64,000 nucleotides of DNA from PCPOR2b sp965220385 (GCA_965220385.1 OZ244825.1:124001-188000), one strand, 5' to 3'. Positions 52,438-61,673 are shown, counted from the first letter of the stretch. Notes: generated by a model from the sequence alone, not told the origin. A program made the numbers and translations.

Positions 52438-53295
52438 ATGGCGCTTCTGGATACAGAAACACAGATCTCTGTTCTGATTGGCGGTTTTACCGATGGATTG
52501 GATCACCCCGAGTGCATCAGTTGGGGCTGCGACGGCTTTGCCTATGCCGGCGGTGAACTCGGACAGATATACCGCATCAACGTCGAGCAGCGGGAATTTG
52601 AAGAGTTTGCCAATACCGGTGGATTCGTGGGAGGCATCGCCCAAGATGCGAAGCACCGCCTCTATGTTTGTAGCGGCGGCGTTAAACGGGTTGAACCGGA
52701 TGGAACGGTGAGCGTCTACTGCGATGGTAGCGATGAGCAATCGTTCGAAGCAGCCAACTACCCCGTATTTGATCACCACGGCAATCTTTATGTCTCCCAC
52801 TCCGGTGGCTGGAAAGAGGATAACGGTTGCATCTTCCGGGTTGACCCGGATGGCAAGGGCGAAGTCTGGTGTCCCAGTCTCGCGCAGTTCCCTAACGGTG
52901 TGGCATTGGATGCAGCCGGTGCCTATCTCTATGTTGCCATGAGTCTCAATCCCCCGCGCGTTGATCGGGTTGAAATCAAGGCAGACGGCGCTGCCGGTGA
53001 TATTGAAACGTTGGTTCACCTGCCGGAGACCGTGCCGGACGGATTGGCGTTTGATACCGAAGGAAACCTATACATCTCCTGCTACCGTCCCGATCGAATC
53101 TACCGGCTAACGCCGAACGGACAGCTCGACGTGCTGGCGGAAGATTACGAAGGCACAGCGATTGCTGCCCCGACAAATATCGCATTCTGCGGTCAGAACC
53201 TCGATCTATTTCTGAGCGCAAACTTGGGACGTTGGCATATTACACACTATGACTTGGGCAAGACGGGAATGCCGCTAAACTACCCGGATATCTAA
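52438..53295 (+). CDS. SMP-30/gluconolactonase-like beta-propeller protein
   Basis: The 285-residue protein has the six-bladed propeller of the SMP-30/gluconolactonase family: LDHPECISW (about 21-29), NYPVFDHHGNLYVSHSG (about 106-122), FPNGVALDAAGAYLYVA (about 151-167), PDGLAFDTEGNLYISCY (about 200-216). The conserved acidic and asparagine residues of the metal site appear in those blades. It probably hydrolyses sugar lactones, the product type of uronate or aldose dehydrogenases nearby. TGGAGGTAATAAAAT precedes the ATG, and an aldolase gene follows 17 bases later. Confidence 0.87.
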   Translation: MALLDTETQISVLIGGFTDGLDHPECISWGCDGFAYAGGELGQIYRINVEQREFEEFANTGGFVGGIAQDAKHRLYVCSGGVKRVEPDGTVSVYCDGSDEQSFEAANYPVFDHHGNLYVSHSGGWKEDNGCIFRVDPDGKGEVWCPSLAQFPNGVALDAAGAYLYVAMSLNPPRVDRVEIKADGAAGDIETLVHLPETVPDGLAFDTEGNLYISCYRPDRIYRLTPNGQLDVLAEDYEGTAIAAPTNIAFCGQNLDLFLSANLGRWHITHYDLGKTGMPLNYPDI

Positions 53296-53312
53296 AACGG
53301 AGAATCATCAAG

Positions 53313-54077
53313 ATGAGAACGAACTGGGTCCGAGAAAAGGTCCGTGCTGGTGAACCGACTATCGGTTGCTTCATGGGGCTGGGCAGTCCAAACCTTGCTG
53401 AACTCTTAGCACATGCCGGATATGATTGGCTGGTTATCGAAACGGAACACAACGCACTCGATACCGCCCAGATTGAGCACATGCTCATGGCGATCAACGG
53501 AACCGAGACTATCCCCATCGTCCGCATCCCTTCTGCCGACCCGGTCTTCATCCAACGGGCGTTGGACATCGGCGGCATGGGAATTCTTGTGCCAATGGTA
53601 AAGACTGCTGATGAGGCACAGGCTATCGTTGATGCCACCCGCTACCCACCGCAAGGCAGGCGCGGTTGGGGACCGTTGCGCGCCTCGCAATACACGGTTG
53701 ACAATGAAGACTATTTCAACCGGGCGAATGACAATACACTTGTTTTCTTGCTCATTGAGACCAAAGAGGCTGTGGAAAATTTGGAGGCAATCGGAGCTGT
53801 CCCCGGCGTCGATGTGTTATATATTGGTATGTGGGATCTGTGCCTCTCAATGGGGTTGAACCCGCTTCACATGCCGCATCCAGAGACTGACGCCGTTATT
53901 GAACGCGCCTTAGAGGTTGGTCGCAAAGGCGATGTTGCCATCGGGTTTGGAGAGAGCACACCGGAAGGATTGCAGCGGCGGCAAGCGCAAGGTTTCACTG
54001 TTTTGGGCTACGGTCCCGATTATTACCTACTTCTACAGGCAGCCCGTGCAGGCTTGGAGGCTTTCAAACGATCGTAG
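53313..54077 (+). CDS. HpcH/HpaI-family aldolase
   Basis: The 254-residue protein is a second class II 2-keto-3-deoxy acid aldolase: WLVIETEHNALDT (about 46-58), IVRIPSADPVFIQRALDIGG split over 69-88, ILVPMVKTADEA (about 92-103), and VDVLYIGMWDLCLSMG, where the family usually has a GxxDL motif and here WDL is seen. It would release pyruvate from a keto acid formed by a dehydratase. It is the partner of the SMP-30 gene in a two-gene operon. Confidence 0.87.
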   Translation: MRTNWVREKVRAGEPTIGCFMGLGSPNLAELLAHAGYDWLVIETEHNALDTAQIEHMLMAINGTETIPIVRIPSADPVFIQRALDIGGMGILVPMVKTADEAQAIVDATRYPPQGRRGWGPLRASQYTVDNEDYFNRANDNTLVFLLIETKEAVENLEAIGAVPGVDVLYIGMWDLCLSMGLNPLHMPHPETDAVIERALEVGRKGDVAIGFGESTPEGLQRRQAQGFTVLGYGPDYYLLLQAARAGLEAFKRS

Positions 54078-54118
54078 AGGGAGGAATATTGTCCCGCCAC
54101 ATGGAAACGTTTCTGCAA

Positions 54119-55414
54119 TTAGCGCTTCAGGTGCTGCCCCGCGTGGCGGCGACAGTTAAATTCTCCGCCGTAATGGACCTCGTAGATATACTCATAAACG
54201 GCTTCCGATACGCGCCGTAATGTATCCGATCGGCGTCCCACCCATGACCAAAAAGCCTCAGAGCGGTTACGATTGCTGGTCTTTGTCCGATCCTCAATCA
54301 GCCCGGTAAAGATGTAAGCCCGCTGCTTTCCCTGCGCATCAATGATTGCCAAAATGCCGCTATCGCCGACCAAGCCGTAGACCGTCCCGGTTTTGTGGTA
54401 TACGCGGACATTTGACGGAATACAGGTTTTATCGTGCATCCGATCGCCGTTCGGAAGGCCCAGATAATATTTCATCTTGTTTGAATATGGTAGGTTCCCA
54501 AGCCACAGTTGGTTGTAGAACTTATTCAAATCGCGTGCTGAAGTTGTGTTTCGGTAAGTTCTGCCATCAGGGGGAATATATTCAACGATACGAGTCTTCT
54601 CGAAAAAGGGATAGTTCCATTTCAGGATTCGCTCCACACTACTCGGACCACCAAGCAGTCTGATAAAATCGTTAGTCGATGTGTTCGCGCTTCTTTGAAT
54701 CATCTGACGGAGCTTAAGGCGGTTCTCATTGGTATGTTCAAGTCGTTTGTTCTTCACCTCATGGAAGTAAGCCAGCATTATAAAGTTCTTGATCACCGAA
54801 GCTGCCATCATTGTTTGGTTCTCATTAATTGAAACTACCTTTTTCTGCTTAGTTATATCGTAGACAACAAAGCTGGTTCGGTCTGTGCTTGCGAGTACAC
54901 CCCTGAACCGCAGCCCCTTGATGTATCGATCGATGTCCGCCTCAAGATTGGAATCCACACTTATGTCGAATTGCAGCGGGGTAGGTCTTCGCGGATTAGG
55001 CCTTTGTTTTCTAGGTTTCTGCGGTGTAGTCTTTGGCTTGCTGGAGGTGGTTCTCGATCGCCCCGAGTAATCTTGATCCGGAATTGGGTGAGCCGCTTCA
55101 TGCCCTCTCTTTTTCGTTACACCTGCCTGATGAAGCAATTTCGCATGATGTGCTGCCTCCTGAAGAACCTCATCATAGCTGCCGTTCCGATCATAGATCA
55201 CACCGTACCGACCTCTACGGTTCACTACTTTGATCTGCTTAGCGATAGTCGGTCCCAGCACCTGCTTAACCTTATCGGCGTATACTTTCGCATTCTGCTG
55301 CCTCCTCCCCCAAGAATAACTTACATCATAGGCTCTGGCTGCAAACGACACAGACACAGGGAGTAAGATACCGATTAAACTACAGATGAATAATTGTGTG
55401 CGTATTCTCGACAT
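54119..55414 (-). CDS. Secreted class A beta-lactamase-like serine hydrolase
   Basis: The 431-residue protein has a signal peptide (about 1-27), a small N-terminal domain (about 30-100), a basic proline-rich linker (about 115-147), and a penicillin-recognising domain. S206/K209 in MAASVIKN form SxxK, STN at 246-248 is the SxN motif, and HKTGTVYG holds KTG. The E166 position is not obvious, so it may be a peptidase or a beta-lactamase relative without strong hydrolysis. The SGG-like omega-loop motif is not evident. It lies alone between convergent and divergent neighbours. Confidence 0.82.
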   Translation of the reverse strand: MSRIRTQLFICSLIGILLPVSVSFAARAYDVSYSWGRRQQNAKVYADKVKQVLGPTIAKQIKVVNRRGRYGVIYDRNGSYDEVLQEAAHHAKLLHQAGVTKKRGHEAAHPIPDQDYSGRSRTTSSKPKTTPQKPRKQRPNPRRPTPLQFDISVDSNLEADIDRYIKGLRFRGVLASTDRTSFVVYDITKQKKVVSINENQTMMAASVIKNFIMLAYFHEVKNKRLEHTNENRLKLRQMIQRSANTSTNDFIRLLGGPSSVERILKWNYPFFEKTRIVEYIPPDGRTYRNTTSARDLNKFYNQLWLGNLPYSNKMKYYLGLPNGDRMHDKTCIPSNVRVYHKTGTVYGLVGDSGILAIIDAQGKQRAYIFTGLIEDRTKTSNRNRSEAFWSWVGRRSDTLRRVSEAVYEYIYEVHYGGEFNCRRHAGQHLKR

Positions 55415-56076
55415 AAGTAAAAAAGTAACGTGGATTGTGTTTCAATGCTTCACCATTTCGTTGACAGCTTCGCTGTTTTTTGGTTATGCTATTCCGAAAG
55501 TGGTTTGAAGCGCCACCGGGGTGCCTCTATTACGCGGATGAGCGTGCACAAGAGAGGATTGATTGGTGGTGAAGGTGAGGTGATGTCCCCCTCATCCTAA
55601 GCCAATTAAACTGGGGGATATCTTCTGCAATTCTGTTGGATTGGCGCGTCCAATTATGCTATGATAGCATAAAGACGTGCTAAATTTCCAGAGGTTTAAC
55701 CAATCAAAGATCATTTAAGTCAAAAACAATAGATTTCTTTGGTCGATACTAAATCCGGGCAGAAAGCAAATATACCTCTAACACGATCTTCTCTTCGAAA
55801 CAGTGGTAGCACTTCAACGTTTTCCTACGGACGAAATTGCGAAGCCGGCGAACCGCTGGCGATATTCAGGAGATAGAACTACACCGAATGGGCAACTCCC
55901 CGCATTTCGACCCATAGGTCTTATTACAAACTGAACGGATTCAGTCCCAACTCGGTTTCCAACTAAATCGATGTAAATTGTCCTAATTTGCCGAAAATTT
56001 TGTCCGATTTCCATTATTCCTTACAGTATACCGGTGTTGTCTATTAAAGGTAAAGAAGAAATCTTGGATTCATGTC
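55415..56076. other. 662-base region with no confident gene
   Basis: The stretch holds an ATGCTATGATAGCAT palindrome near 55657, and a possible small minus-strand ORF (55814-56014). No clear promoter for the regulator gene at 56077 can be fixed. Confidence 0.4.
55814..56014 (-). CDS. Possible small protein of 66 residues
   Basis: The frame starts MEIGQNFRQIRTIYI and has AAGGAAT just ahead of the ATG. The sequence is well mixed in composition (VVLSPEYRQRFAGFAIS), but no domain is recognisable. It may be a real small gene or part of a dispersed repeat. Confidence 0.3.
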   Translation of the reverse strand: MEIGQNFRQIRTIYIDLVGNRVGTESVQFVIRPMGRNAGSCPFGVVLSPEYRQRFAGFAISSVGKR

Positions 56077-57435
56077 ATGAAACAACAGTTCAAGCCAAAC
56101 ATATTAATCATTGACGATGAAGCGAGTATTTGCGAGTCGCTACGAGATATTCTGCAGGACGAGGGATACAACGCCCTAACTGCTCCTAATGGTGAAGCCG
56201 GTATTCGCTGTGTTGCAGGTGAGCAGATCGACTTGGTGTTTCTGGATATTTTAATGCCCGGCGGGTTTGACGGGCTTGAGACACTGCGACGGATTAAGCA
56301 AATATCCCCCGATACAGAAGTGATCATGATCACCGGTCACGGCACATTTGAACTCGCATTAGAGGCTGGGAGCATGGGGGCACTCGACTTCTTGGGAAAG
56401 CCTCTTTCACTCCATATTATACTAAACAAGGTGACAGAAGTTATCCAGAAAATTGAGCGCAGGAACACACGAATAGCGGAGGAAAGCGGAGATTTTGAGC
56501 GTCCGATTATTGGCACCAGCCAGCCAATCCAAGAAATTTTGACAAAGATTCGACAGGTTGCGCCAACAAATGGACGTGTCCTCATTACCGGCGAAAGCGG
56601 AACCGGGAAAGAGTTGGTTGCCTACGCCATTCACCAGTTCAGTCCACGTCATAAAGCTGCTTTTGTCAAAGTGAATTGTGCAGCTATCCCCCAAGATCTC
56701 ATTGAATCCGAACTGTTCGGTCATGAACGCGGCGCATTCACCGGAGCGTCAAACCGGCGACTTGGGAAATTTGAGCAGGCTGATGGCGGCACAATCTTTC
56801 TCGACGAAATTGGCGATATGAGCCCATCGACGCAGGCGAAAGTGCTCCGTGTCCTTGAGGAACAAGAATTTGAGCGGGTCGGCGGCGGGCAAACGATTCA
56901 TGTTGATGTCCGCGTCATCTCTGCGACGAACAAAGACTTGCAAGAAGAAATTCAGAGCGACAATTTTCGCGAAGATCTCTACTACCGATTAAATGTCGTG
57001 CCCCTCCATATGCTGCCTTTGCGCGAACGGGTTACAGATCTTCCCGTACTCGTCGATCATTTCTTGTCCCGATTCTGTGGAGAAAATCAGAAACCGAATT
57101 TGACGATACACGAAAACGCGCTGAAGATTCTGAACGGGTATAGCTGGCCCGGCAATGTCCGAGAACTTCGTAACATGGTAGAACGGCTTGTCATCTTGTG
57201 TCCCCGTGAAACCATTGAGGTTGACGACTTACCCCCGGAACTCAATCGTAGCGGCGATCCGTCGCAGATCGATATAGAGACACCACTTAGAGAGGCAAAA
57301 AACGAATTTGAGCATCGCTTTATCCAAAACTGCTTGGAGACGAACGACTGGAATATCACCGAAACTGCTAGGCAGCTTGGCATTGAACGCACGAACCTAC
57401 ATCGCAAAATGCGGCAGTATGATATAAAACGCTGA
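56077..57435 (+). CDS. NtrC-family sigma-54-dependent response regulator
   Basis: The 452-residue protein has a receiver domain with phospho-acceptor D57 (LVFLDILMPGG), an AAA+ domain with Walker A GESGTGKE (about 171-178) and the sigma-54 contact loop GAFTGA (219-224), and a C-terminal Fis-type helix-turn-helix (ITETARQLGIERTNLHRKM). It should activate sigma-54 promoters on phosphorylation. No histidine kinase is adjacent. It lies 13 bases ahead of a zinc alcohol dehydrogenase gene, so it may be cotranscribed with, and control, that operon. Confidence 0.93.
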   Translation: MKQQFKPNILIIDDEASICESLRDILQDEGYNALTAPNGEAGIRCVAGEQIDLVFLDILMPGGFDGLETLRRIKQISPDTEVIMITGHGTFELALEAGSMGALDFLGKPLSLHIILNKVTEVIQKIERRNTRIAEESGDFERPIIGTSQPIQEILTKIRQVAPTNGRVLITGESGTGKELVAYAIHQFSPRHKAAFVKVNCAAIPQDLIESELFGHERGAFTGASNRRLGKFEQADGGTIFLDEIGDMSPSTQAKVLRVLEEQEFERVGGGQTIHVDVRVISATNKDLQEEIQSDNFREDLYYRLNVVPLHMLPLRERVTDLPVLVDHFLSRFCGENQKPNLTIHENALKILNGYSWPGNVRELRNMVERLVILCPRETIEVDDLPPELNRSGDPSQIDIETPLREAKNEFEHRFIQNCLETNDWNITETARQLGIERTNLHRKMRQYDIKR

Positions 57436-57448
57436 AGGAGAAATTTCC

Positions 57449-58486
57449 ATGACTACAATGAAAGCCGCGATTTACACAGGCATTGAGCAGATTAGTATCC
57501 AAGAGGTAGAATACACACCTCCTGCGCCGGGGTACGTTGGGATCGATACCAAACAAACCGGAATCTGTGGTAGCGACCTACATAGCTATTTTGGTGAATG
57601 GGATCAATCGCATACCAATGCCGCCGGTCACGAAACCTGTGGCACTGTTATCGAACTGGGTGAAGGGGTTACAGAACTCCAGTTGGGTGATAAGGTTGCC
57701 ATAGAGTTCTTCTCGCACTGCGGACGCTGTCTCCATTGTCGAAAGGGGTATTACAATCACTGTTCGGAACGCCAATGGATTTCACACAATGCCCACGGCG
57801 GCTTCGCTGAGTACACAAATGCTCACATCTCAGGGCTCTTTAAGCTACCAGAGAGCATGACTTTTGAGGAGGGGGCTTTGGTCGAGCCGCTTGCCGTCTC
57901 CTATCGCGCCGTCGGACTATCGAAGGCGACGTATCAGGACCGGGTGGCAATCATTGGTGGCGGAACCATCGGACAGTTTGCCTTGGCGGCGGCGGTCGCT
58001 GCAGGTGCCAAAGAAACCTTAATCACCGTCAAGTACGATCAGCAGGCTCAACTGGCAAAGGAGTTGGGGGCTGACCATGTGGTTACCATCGGTGACATGG
58101 ATCTCAAAGAATATGTCGATGACTTAACGAGTGGTTTGGGGATGGACGCTGTGATTGAAAGTGTTGGGACTGGGCCAAATTTTAATGATGCGATGAGCAT
58201 CGTTCGGCGCCACGGGACAGTTGTGTTGGTGGGTGGATATTTTGAGCCACTGGAAGTGGATCTGAGCCGCATCGTCTGGTCAGAGGCAAGCGTCATTGGC
58301 TCAAACTGTTACGGTTTCACCGGCATGGACACCGATTTCGATGCAGCGATCGAGCTCATTTCATCCGGTAAGGTCGATGCGACCAAACTGGTAACCCATC
58401 GCTATCCATTGGAGGACGTTGTTGAAGCGTTCAAGATTTCTGCCGACAAACGCTCCGGTGCGATCAAAGTGCATCTGTGTCAATAA
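57449..58486 (+). CDS. Zinc-dependent alcohol/polyol dehydrogenase (MDR family)
   Basis: The 345-residue protein has the catalytic zinc ligands C40 (GICGSDLHSY) and H61/E62 (AGHETCG), the structural zinc cysteines C91, C94, C97 and C105 (CGRCLHCRKGYYNHC), and the Rossmann motif IIGGGTIGQFALAAA (about 169-183). The pattern fits sorbitol, threonine or butanediol dehydrogenases. It oxidises a polyol or sugar alcohol with NAD(P). GAAGGAGAAATTTCC precedes the ATG. Confidence 0.9.
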   Translation: MTTMKAAIYTGIEQISIQEVEYTPPAPGYVGIDTKQTGICGSDLHSYFGEWDQSHTNAAGHETCGTVIELGEGVTELQLGDKVAIEFFSHCGRCLHCRKGYYNHCSERQWISHNAHGGFAEYTNAHISGLFKLPESMTFEEGALVEPLAVSYRAVGLSKATYQDRVAIIGGGTIGQFALAAAVAAGAKETLITVKYDQQAQLAKELGADHVVTIGDMDLKEYVDDLTSGLGMDAVIESVGTGPNFNDAMSIVRRHGTVVLVGGYFEPLEVDLSRIVWSEASVIGSNCYGFTGMDTDFDAAIELISSGKVDATKLVTHRYPLEDVVEAFKISADKRSGAIKVHLCQ

Positions 58487-58536
58487 GTCTTCAACTGCCT
58501 AATCCCAGTGTTATCACTGAGCATTGAGGAGTAATT

Positions 58537-59730
58537 ATGAAAAAAGGTGTAACAATTACCGTTGGCGTCGAAAACGCGGCGATTGTCGGTTCAGATAATT
58601 ACGCATTGCAGGCGGCGGTGGACTATGTTTCAGGATTGGGAGGCGGGACTGTATATATCGGTGCCGGGAGCTATGAGATGGAGGATTCGCTGCACCTGCG
58701 TAGCAATGTCACGGTGATTGGAGCGGGGAAAGACACAATCTTGCGGAAAGGGAACGGACATATCTCCCGGTTGGCTACGGATGGCGATTACGGCGAAGAA
58801 CAGATCACGGTTGACGATGGGTCCGAGTTTAAAGTTGGGATCGGGGTAACCGTGCAGGATGATCGTTCCGGCGGCTTTCATACTACGGTCGGAACCATTA
58901 TCGCTCGCGTGGATGAGAACACCTTTATCATCAACAATCCGCTTCAAGCTGACTGCATGGTGCACAATAACGCAATTGCCAAAAACACGTTCCCGCTCAT
59001 CAGCAGCTATTATGCCGAAAATATACGTATCGAAGGTGTAACGGTTGACGGAAATCGAGCGAACAACGCACACCTGAACGGTTGTCGCGGCGCGGGCATT
59101 TTCTTTTATCGTGTCAACAATTCACAAATCCACAATTGTACTGTCCACGACTATAACGGCGACGGATTCAGTTTCCAACAAAGCAACGATATCTCGATCG
59201 AAAACTGCGCCTCCCATCGTAACGCAGGCTTGGGATTTCACCCCGGCAGCGGCTCGCAGCGTCCGACCATACGGAACAATGCCGCTTGCGAAAATAGCGA
59301 CGACGGCCTATTCCTCTGCTGGCGAGTGCGTCACGGGACCTTTGAAGGAAATGAGCTTCGGGGCAACGGTCGATATGGAATTTCTATCGGTCACAAGGAT
59401 TCGGATAACCTCCTGCGTGGCAATACGGTGATTGGCAATGTGAACCACGGTGTCTACTTTCGAAACGAGCCGGAGTACACGGGCGGCCATCGAAATCGGC
59501 TGGAGGGGAACAAAATCTACAACAACGGCACGAATGGAGAGGGCAGCGGCATCTACATTGATGGCGAGACCAACGACACAGTGATTGTCGGCAATGAGAT
59601 CGGCAATCAGTCAGAGATCGGTGATTCAACGCAACGCTTCGGCGTCGTGATTGGGGTGAAGGCAAAGCGGGTGAAACTGGAAGGGAATCGGCTGGAGAGA
59701 AATCTGGATGGAGAGATCCAAAGAAAATAA
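58537..59730 (+). CDS. Right-handed parallel beta-helix protein
   Basis: The 397-residue protein starts like pectate-lyase-type helices with DNYALQAAVDYVSGLGGGTVYIGAGSY split over 20-46. It continues with repeated PbH1 coils: NIRIEGVTVDGNRANNAH, IENCASHRNAGLGFHPG, GTFEGNELRGNGRYGISIG. No signal peptide is visible, so export by a standard route is not supported. Such folds are found in polysaccharide lyases, isomerases and epimerases. It lies between a dehydrogenase and an aminotransferase gene (gaps of 50 and 27 bases). Confidence 0.82.
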   Translation: MKKGVTITVGVENAAIVGSDNYALQAAVDYVSGLGGGTVYIGAGSYEMEDSLHLRSNVTVIGAGKDTILRKGNGHISRLATDGDYGEEQITVDDGSEFKVGIGVTVQDDRSGGFHTTVGTIIARVDENTFIINNPLQADCMVHNNAIAKNTFPLISSYYAENIRIEGVTVDGNRANNAHLNGCRGAGIFFYRVNNSQIHNCTVHDYNGDGFSFQQSNDISIENCASHRNAGLGFHPGSGSQRPTIRNNAACENSDDGLFLCWRVRHGTFEGNELRGNGRYGISIGHKDSDNLLRGNTVIGNVNHGVYFRNEPEYTGGHRNRLEGNKIYNNGTNGEGSGIYIDGETNDTVIVGNEIGNQSEIGDSTQRFGVVIGVKAKRVKLEGNRLERNLDGEIQRK

Positions 59731-59757
59731 CAACAAACGTAGAATCGGAGGACTTAT

Positions 59758-60957
59758 ATGGGAGTGCTGGCGTTGAATGGAGGAGAACCGGTCGTCAAAG
59801 GCGCGCTGGGAAAAAGGTGGCCCATCTTTGGCGAGAGCGAAGAAAAGGCGCTTTTGGAGGTCCTGCGCAGCGGAGAATGGAATTGCCGTGACAAAGTTGC
59901 CGAAGTGGGCGAAGCGTTCGCAGCCTACCAGGACGCCAAGTATGCCGTTCCTTTGGCAAATGGCACGGTCGCACTACAATGCGCCTTAAAAGCGGCGGGC
60001 GTGGAGGCAGGCGATGAGGTCATCGTTCCGGCGTTGACCTTTGTCGCAACTGCTACGTCGGTGGTGCTGGTCAACGCAGTGCCGGTCATGGTCGATATTG
60101 ACCCACTCACGTATAATATCAGTCCTGACGCGATTGAAGCCGCCATAACGCCCCGGACGCGCGCCATCATTCCCGTCCATAACGGCGGATATCCCGCTGA
60201 TATGGATGTCATCATGGAGATCGCCGATAGGAATGGCCTTCGGGTCATTGAGGATTGTGCACACGCACACGGCTCACAGTGGCGAGGTAAGGGGGTTGGA
60301 TCCATCGGTCATCTGGGCACATTTAGCTTCCAGATTGGGAAAACGCTCACCTGTGGAGAGGGCGGTATGGTGCTCACAAACGACCAAGAACTTGCGGAAA
60401 ACGCCGCTCGTTTCGCGAATCTCAACATGCGTATGACCAATCTCCAAGCCGCGCTTCTGCTATGTCAACTGGAGCGGTTGGATGCACACGTCGAGACGCG
60501 GGAGCGAAACACCGCCCACCTCGTTGCGGGGATGAAAGCGATCAAGGGGATTGATCCGATTCCGCGGGATGACCGTGTCACACGGTGGTGCTTCTACTAT
60601 TGGGATTTTCGATACATCCCGGACGAGTTCGATGGCGTTCCAAGGAGCCGATTCTTGGAGGCTCTCAACGCAGAAGGTGTACCGGGTGGCGTGGGCGCGC
60701 ATGGTCAACCTATCTACCGGGAAGGTCCCTTCGCTGACATGGATTTCTTTGACCAGCTTGGCAGCGCACGAAAGGGCTCGCTTTATGAAAAGGAAATCGA
60801 TTACAGTAAGGTATATTGCCCCAATGCGGAGCGGGTTTATGCAGAAGAAGTGTGCAGCCTTACCCACGCACTGTTCTTGGGCGATGTGGACGATATGGAG
60901 CGCATCTTGGAGGCGTTTCATAAGATCCGAAATAACACCGATGAATTGAAACAGTAG
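59758..60957 (+). CDS. DegT/DnrJ/EryC1/StrS-family PLP aminotransferase
   Basis: The 399-residue protein is a sugar aminotransferase of fold type I. The PLP lysine is in FSFQIGKTLTCGEGGMV (about K197), preceded by VIEDCAHAHGS with the ring-contacting aspartate, and the N-terminal EVGEAFAAYQDAKYAVPLANGT is typical. It transaminates keto sugars. GGAGG lies six bases before the ATG. It ends the operon led by the NtrC-like regulator, which might make or modify an amino sugar. Confidence 0.9.
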   Translation: MGVLALNGGEPVVKGALGKRWPIFGESEEKALLEVLRSGEWNCRDKVAEVGEAFAAYQDAKYAVPLANGTVALQCALKAAGVEAGDEVIVPALTFVATATSVVLVNAVPVMVDIDPLTYNISPDAIEAAITPRTRAIIPVHNGGYPADMDVIMEIADRNGLRVIEDCAHAHGSQWRGKGVGSIGHLGTFSFQIGKTLTCGEGGMVLTNDQELAENAARFANLNMRMTNLQAALLLCQLERLDAHVETRERNTAHLVAGMKAIKGIDPIPRDDRVTRWCFYYWDFRYIPDEFDGVPRSRFLEALNAEGVPGGVGAHGQPIYREGPFADMDFFDQLGSARKGSLYEKEIDYSKVYCPNAERVYAEEVCSLTHALFLGDVDDMERILEAFHKIRNNTDELKQ

Positions 60958-61003
60958 ATATCCTTGTGCACATCGGTGCCGCCTACCCGGGGGCACTGCT
61001 AAG

Positions 61004-61603
61004 TTACTCTGTCTCTAACGCCTGTCGCAATTCGTGCGTAGATCCTGCGAGTGTCGGACGCAAGAAACGCACAGCGTGTTCCGCACTTCGACTCGGTGGC
61101 GGTTCATTGGCAAGGGCAAGTTTGAGATTGATGAGGGTCGGTCCTGCCTCCGCTAAAATCGATGACAGCGATTCATCTAATGATGCGGCGTCTTCGAATT
61201 CATAGAACTTCTCAAATCCTGCGCCGCGTGCAATGGTCGTAAAACTGAAATTCTGTCCGCCCGGGATAGGTTGATTCCCCGTTACCTCGTACGAGCCATT
61301 TTCGCATACAAAGAGATAGAAATTGTGCGCCGGTTTCTGCAACGCGGTTACTGTTGCTAATGTTCCTAAACACATCAACATGCTACCATCTCCGTTGAGG
61401 ACGAGCACCTTCTTGTCCGGTCTTGCCAGTGCAATTCCCAATCCGAAGTCCGCTGCGTGACCCATCGCACTACCGACAGATGCATAGTCGAGCGGATGGT
61501 CTGAAATCTGTCCCCAAGGTACAGTAACCCCCATCGTTGCGACGACAACCTCGTCTGTGCGGTGCTTCGCGATAATTTCTAAGCATTCCTCCTTATTAAA
61601 CAT
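61004..61603 (-). CDS. ThDP-binding beta-type subunit (sulfopyruvate/phosphonopyruvate decarboxylase-like)
   Basis: The 199-residue protein contains only the PP domain: SVGSAMGHAADFGLGIAL (about 44-61), the ThDP metal motif GDGSMLMCLG (about 71-80) and ENGSYEVTG (about 101). Sulfopyruvate decarboxylase beta subunits have this size; they need an alpha subunit carrying the PYR domain, which is not adjacent. I chose the ATG at 61603 with AGGAG seven bases upstream. A promoter and a CRP/FNR-like site lie just upstream. Confidence 0.82.
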   Translation of the reverse strand: MFNKEECLEIIAKHRTDEVVVATMGVTVPWGQISDHPLDYASVGSAMGHAADFGLGIALARPDKKVLVLNGDGSMLMCLGTLATVTALQKPAHNFYLFVCENGSYEVTGNQPIPGGQNFSFTTIARGAGFEKFYEFEDAASLDESLSSILAEAGPTLINLKLALANEPPPSRSAEHAVRFLRPTLAGSTHELRQALETE

Positions 61604-61628
61604 GGTTCTGCTCCTTTTAACTTTACGG

Positions 61629-61656
61629 ATTGTATATTCTAGTGAAGATATTTCAA
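61629..61656 (-). promoter_or_regulatory. Possible promoter of the ThDP subunit gene
   Basis: On the minus strand TTGAAA (61651-61656) and TACAAT (61629-61634) are 16 bases apart; the start would fall near 61622. Confidence 0.5.
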
Positions 61657-61657
61657 A

Positions 61658-61673
61658 AGTGATCGATATCACA
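61658..61673 (-). promoter_or_regulatory. CRP/FNR-like operator abutting the -35 box
   Basis: AGTGATCGATATCACA matches TGTGA-N6-TCACA at nine of ten positions. Its centre is about 43 bases upstream of the predicted start, near the class II activator position. Confidence 0.45.

Noticed and set aside
54119..55414. Call as a true beta-lactamase resistance gene
   Set aside because: The omega-loop glutamate motif is not evident and the long N-terminal domain is unlike class A enzymes; only the serine hydrolase family is supported.
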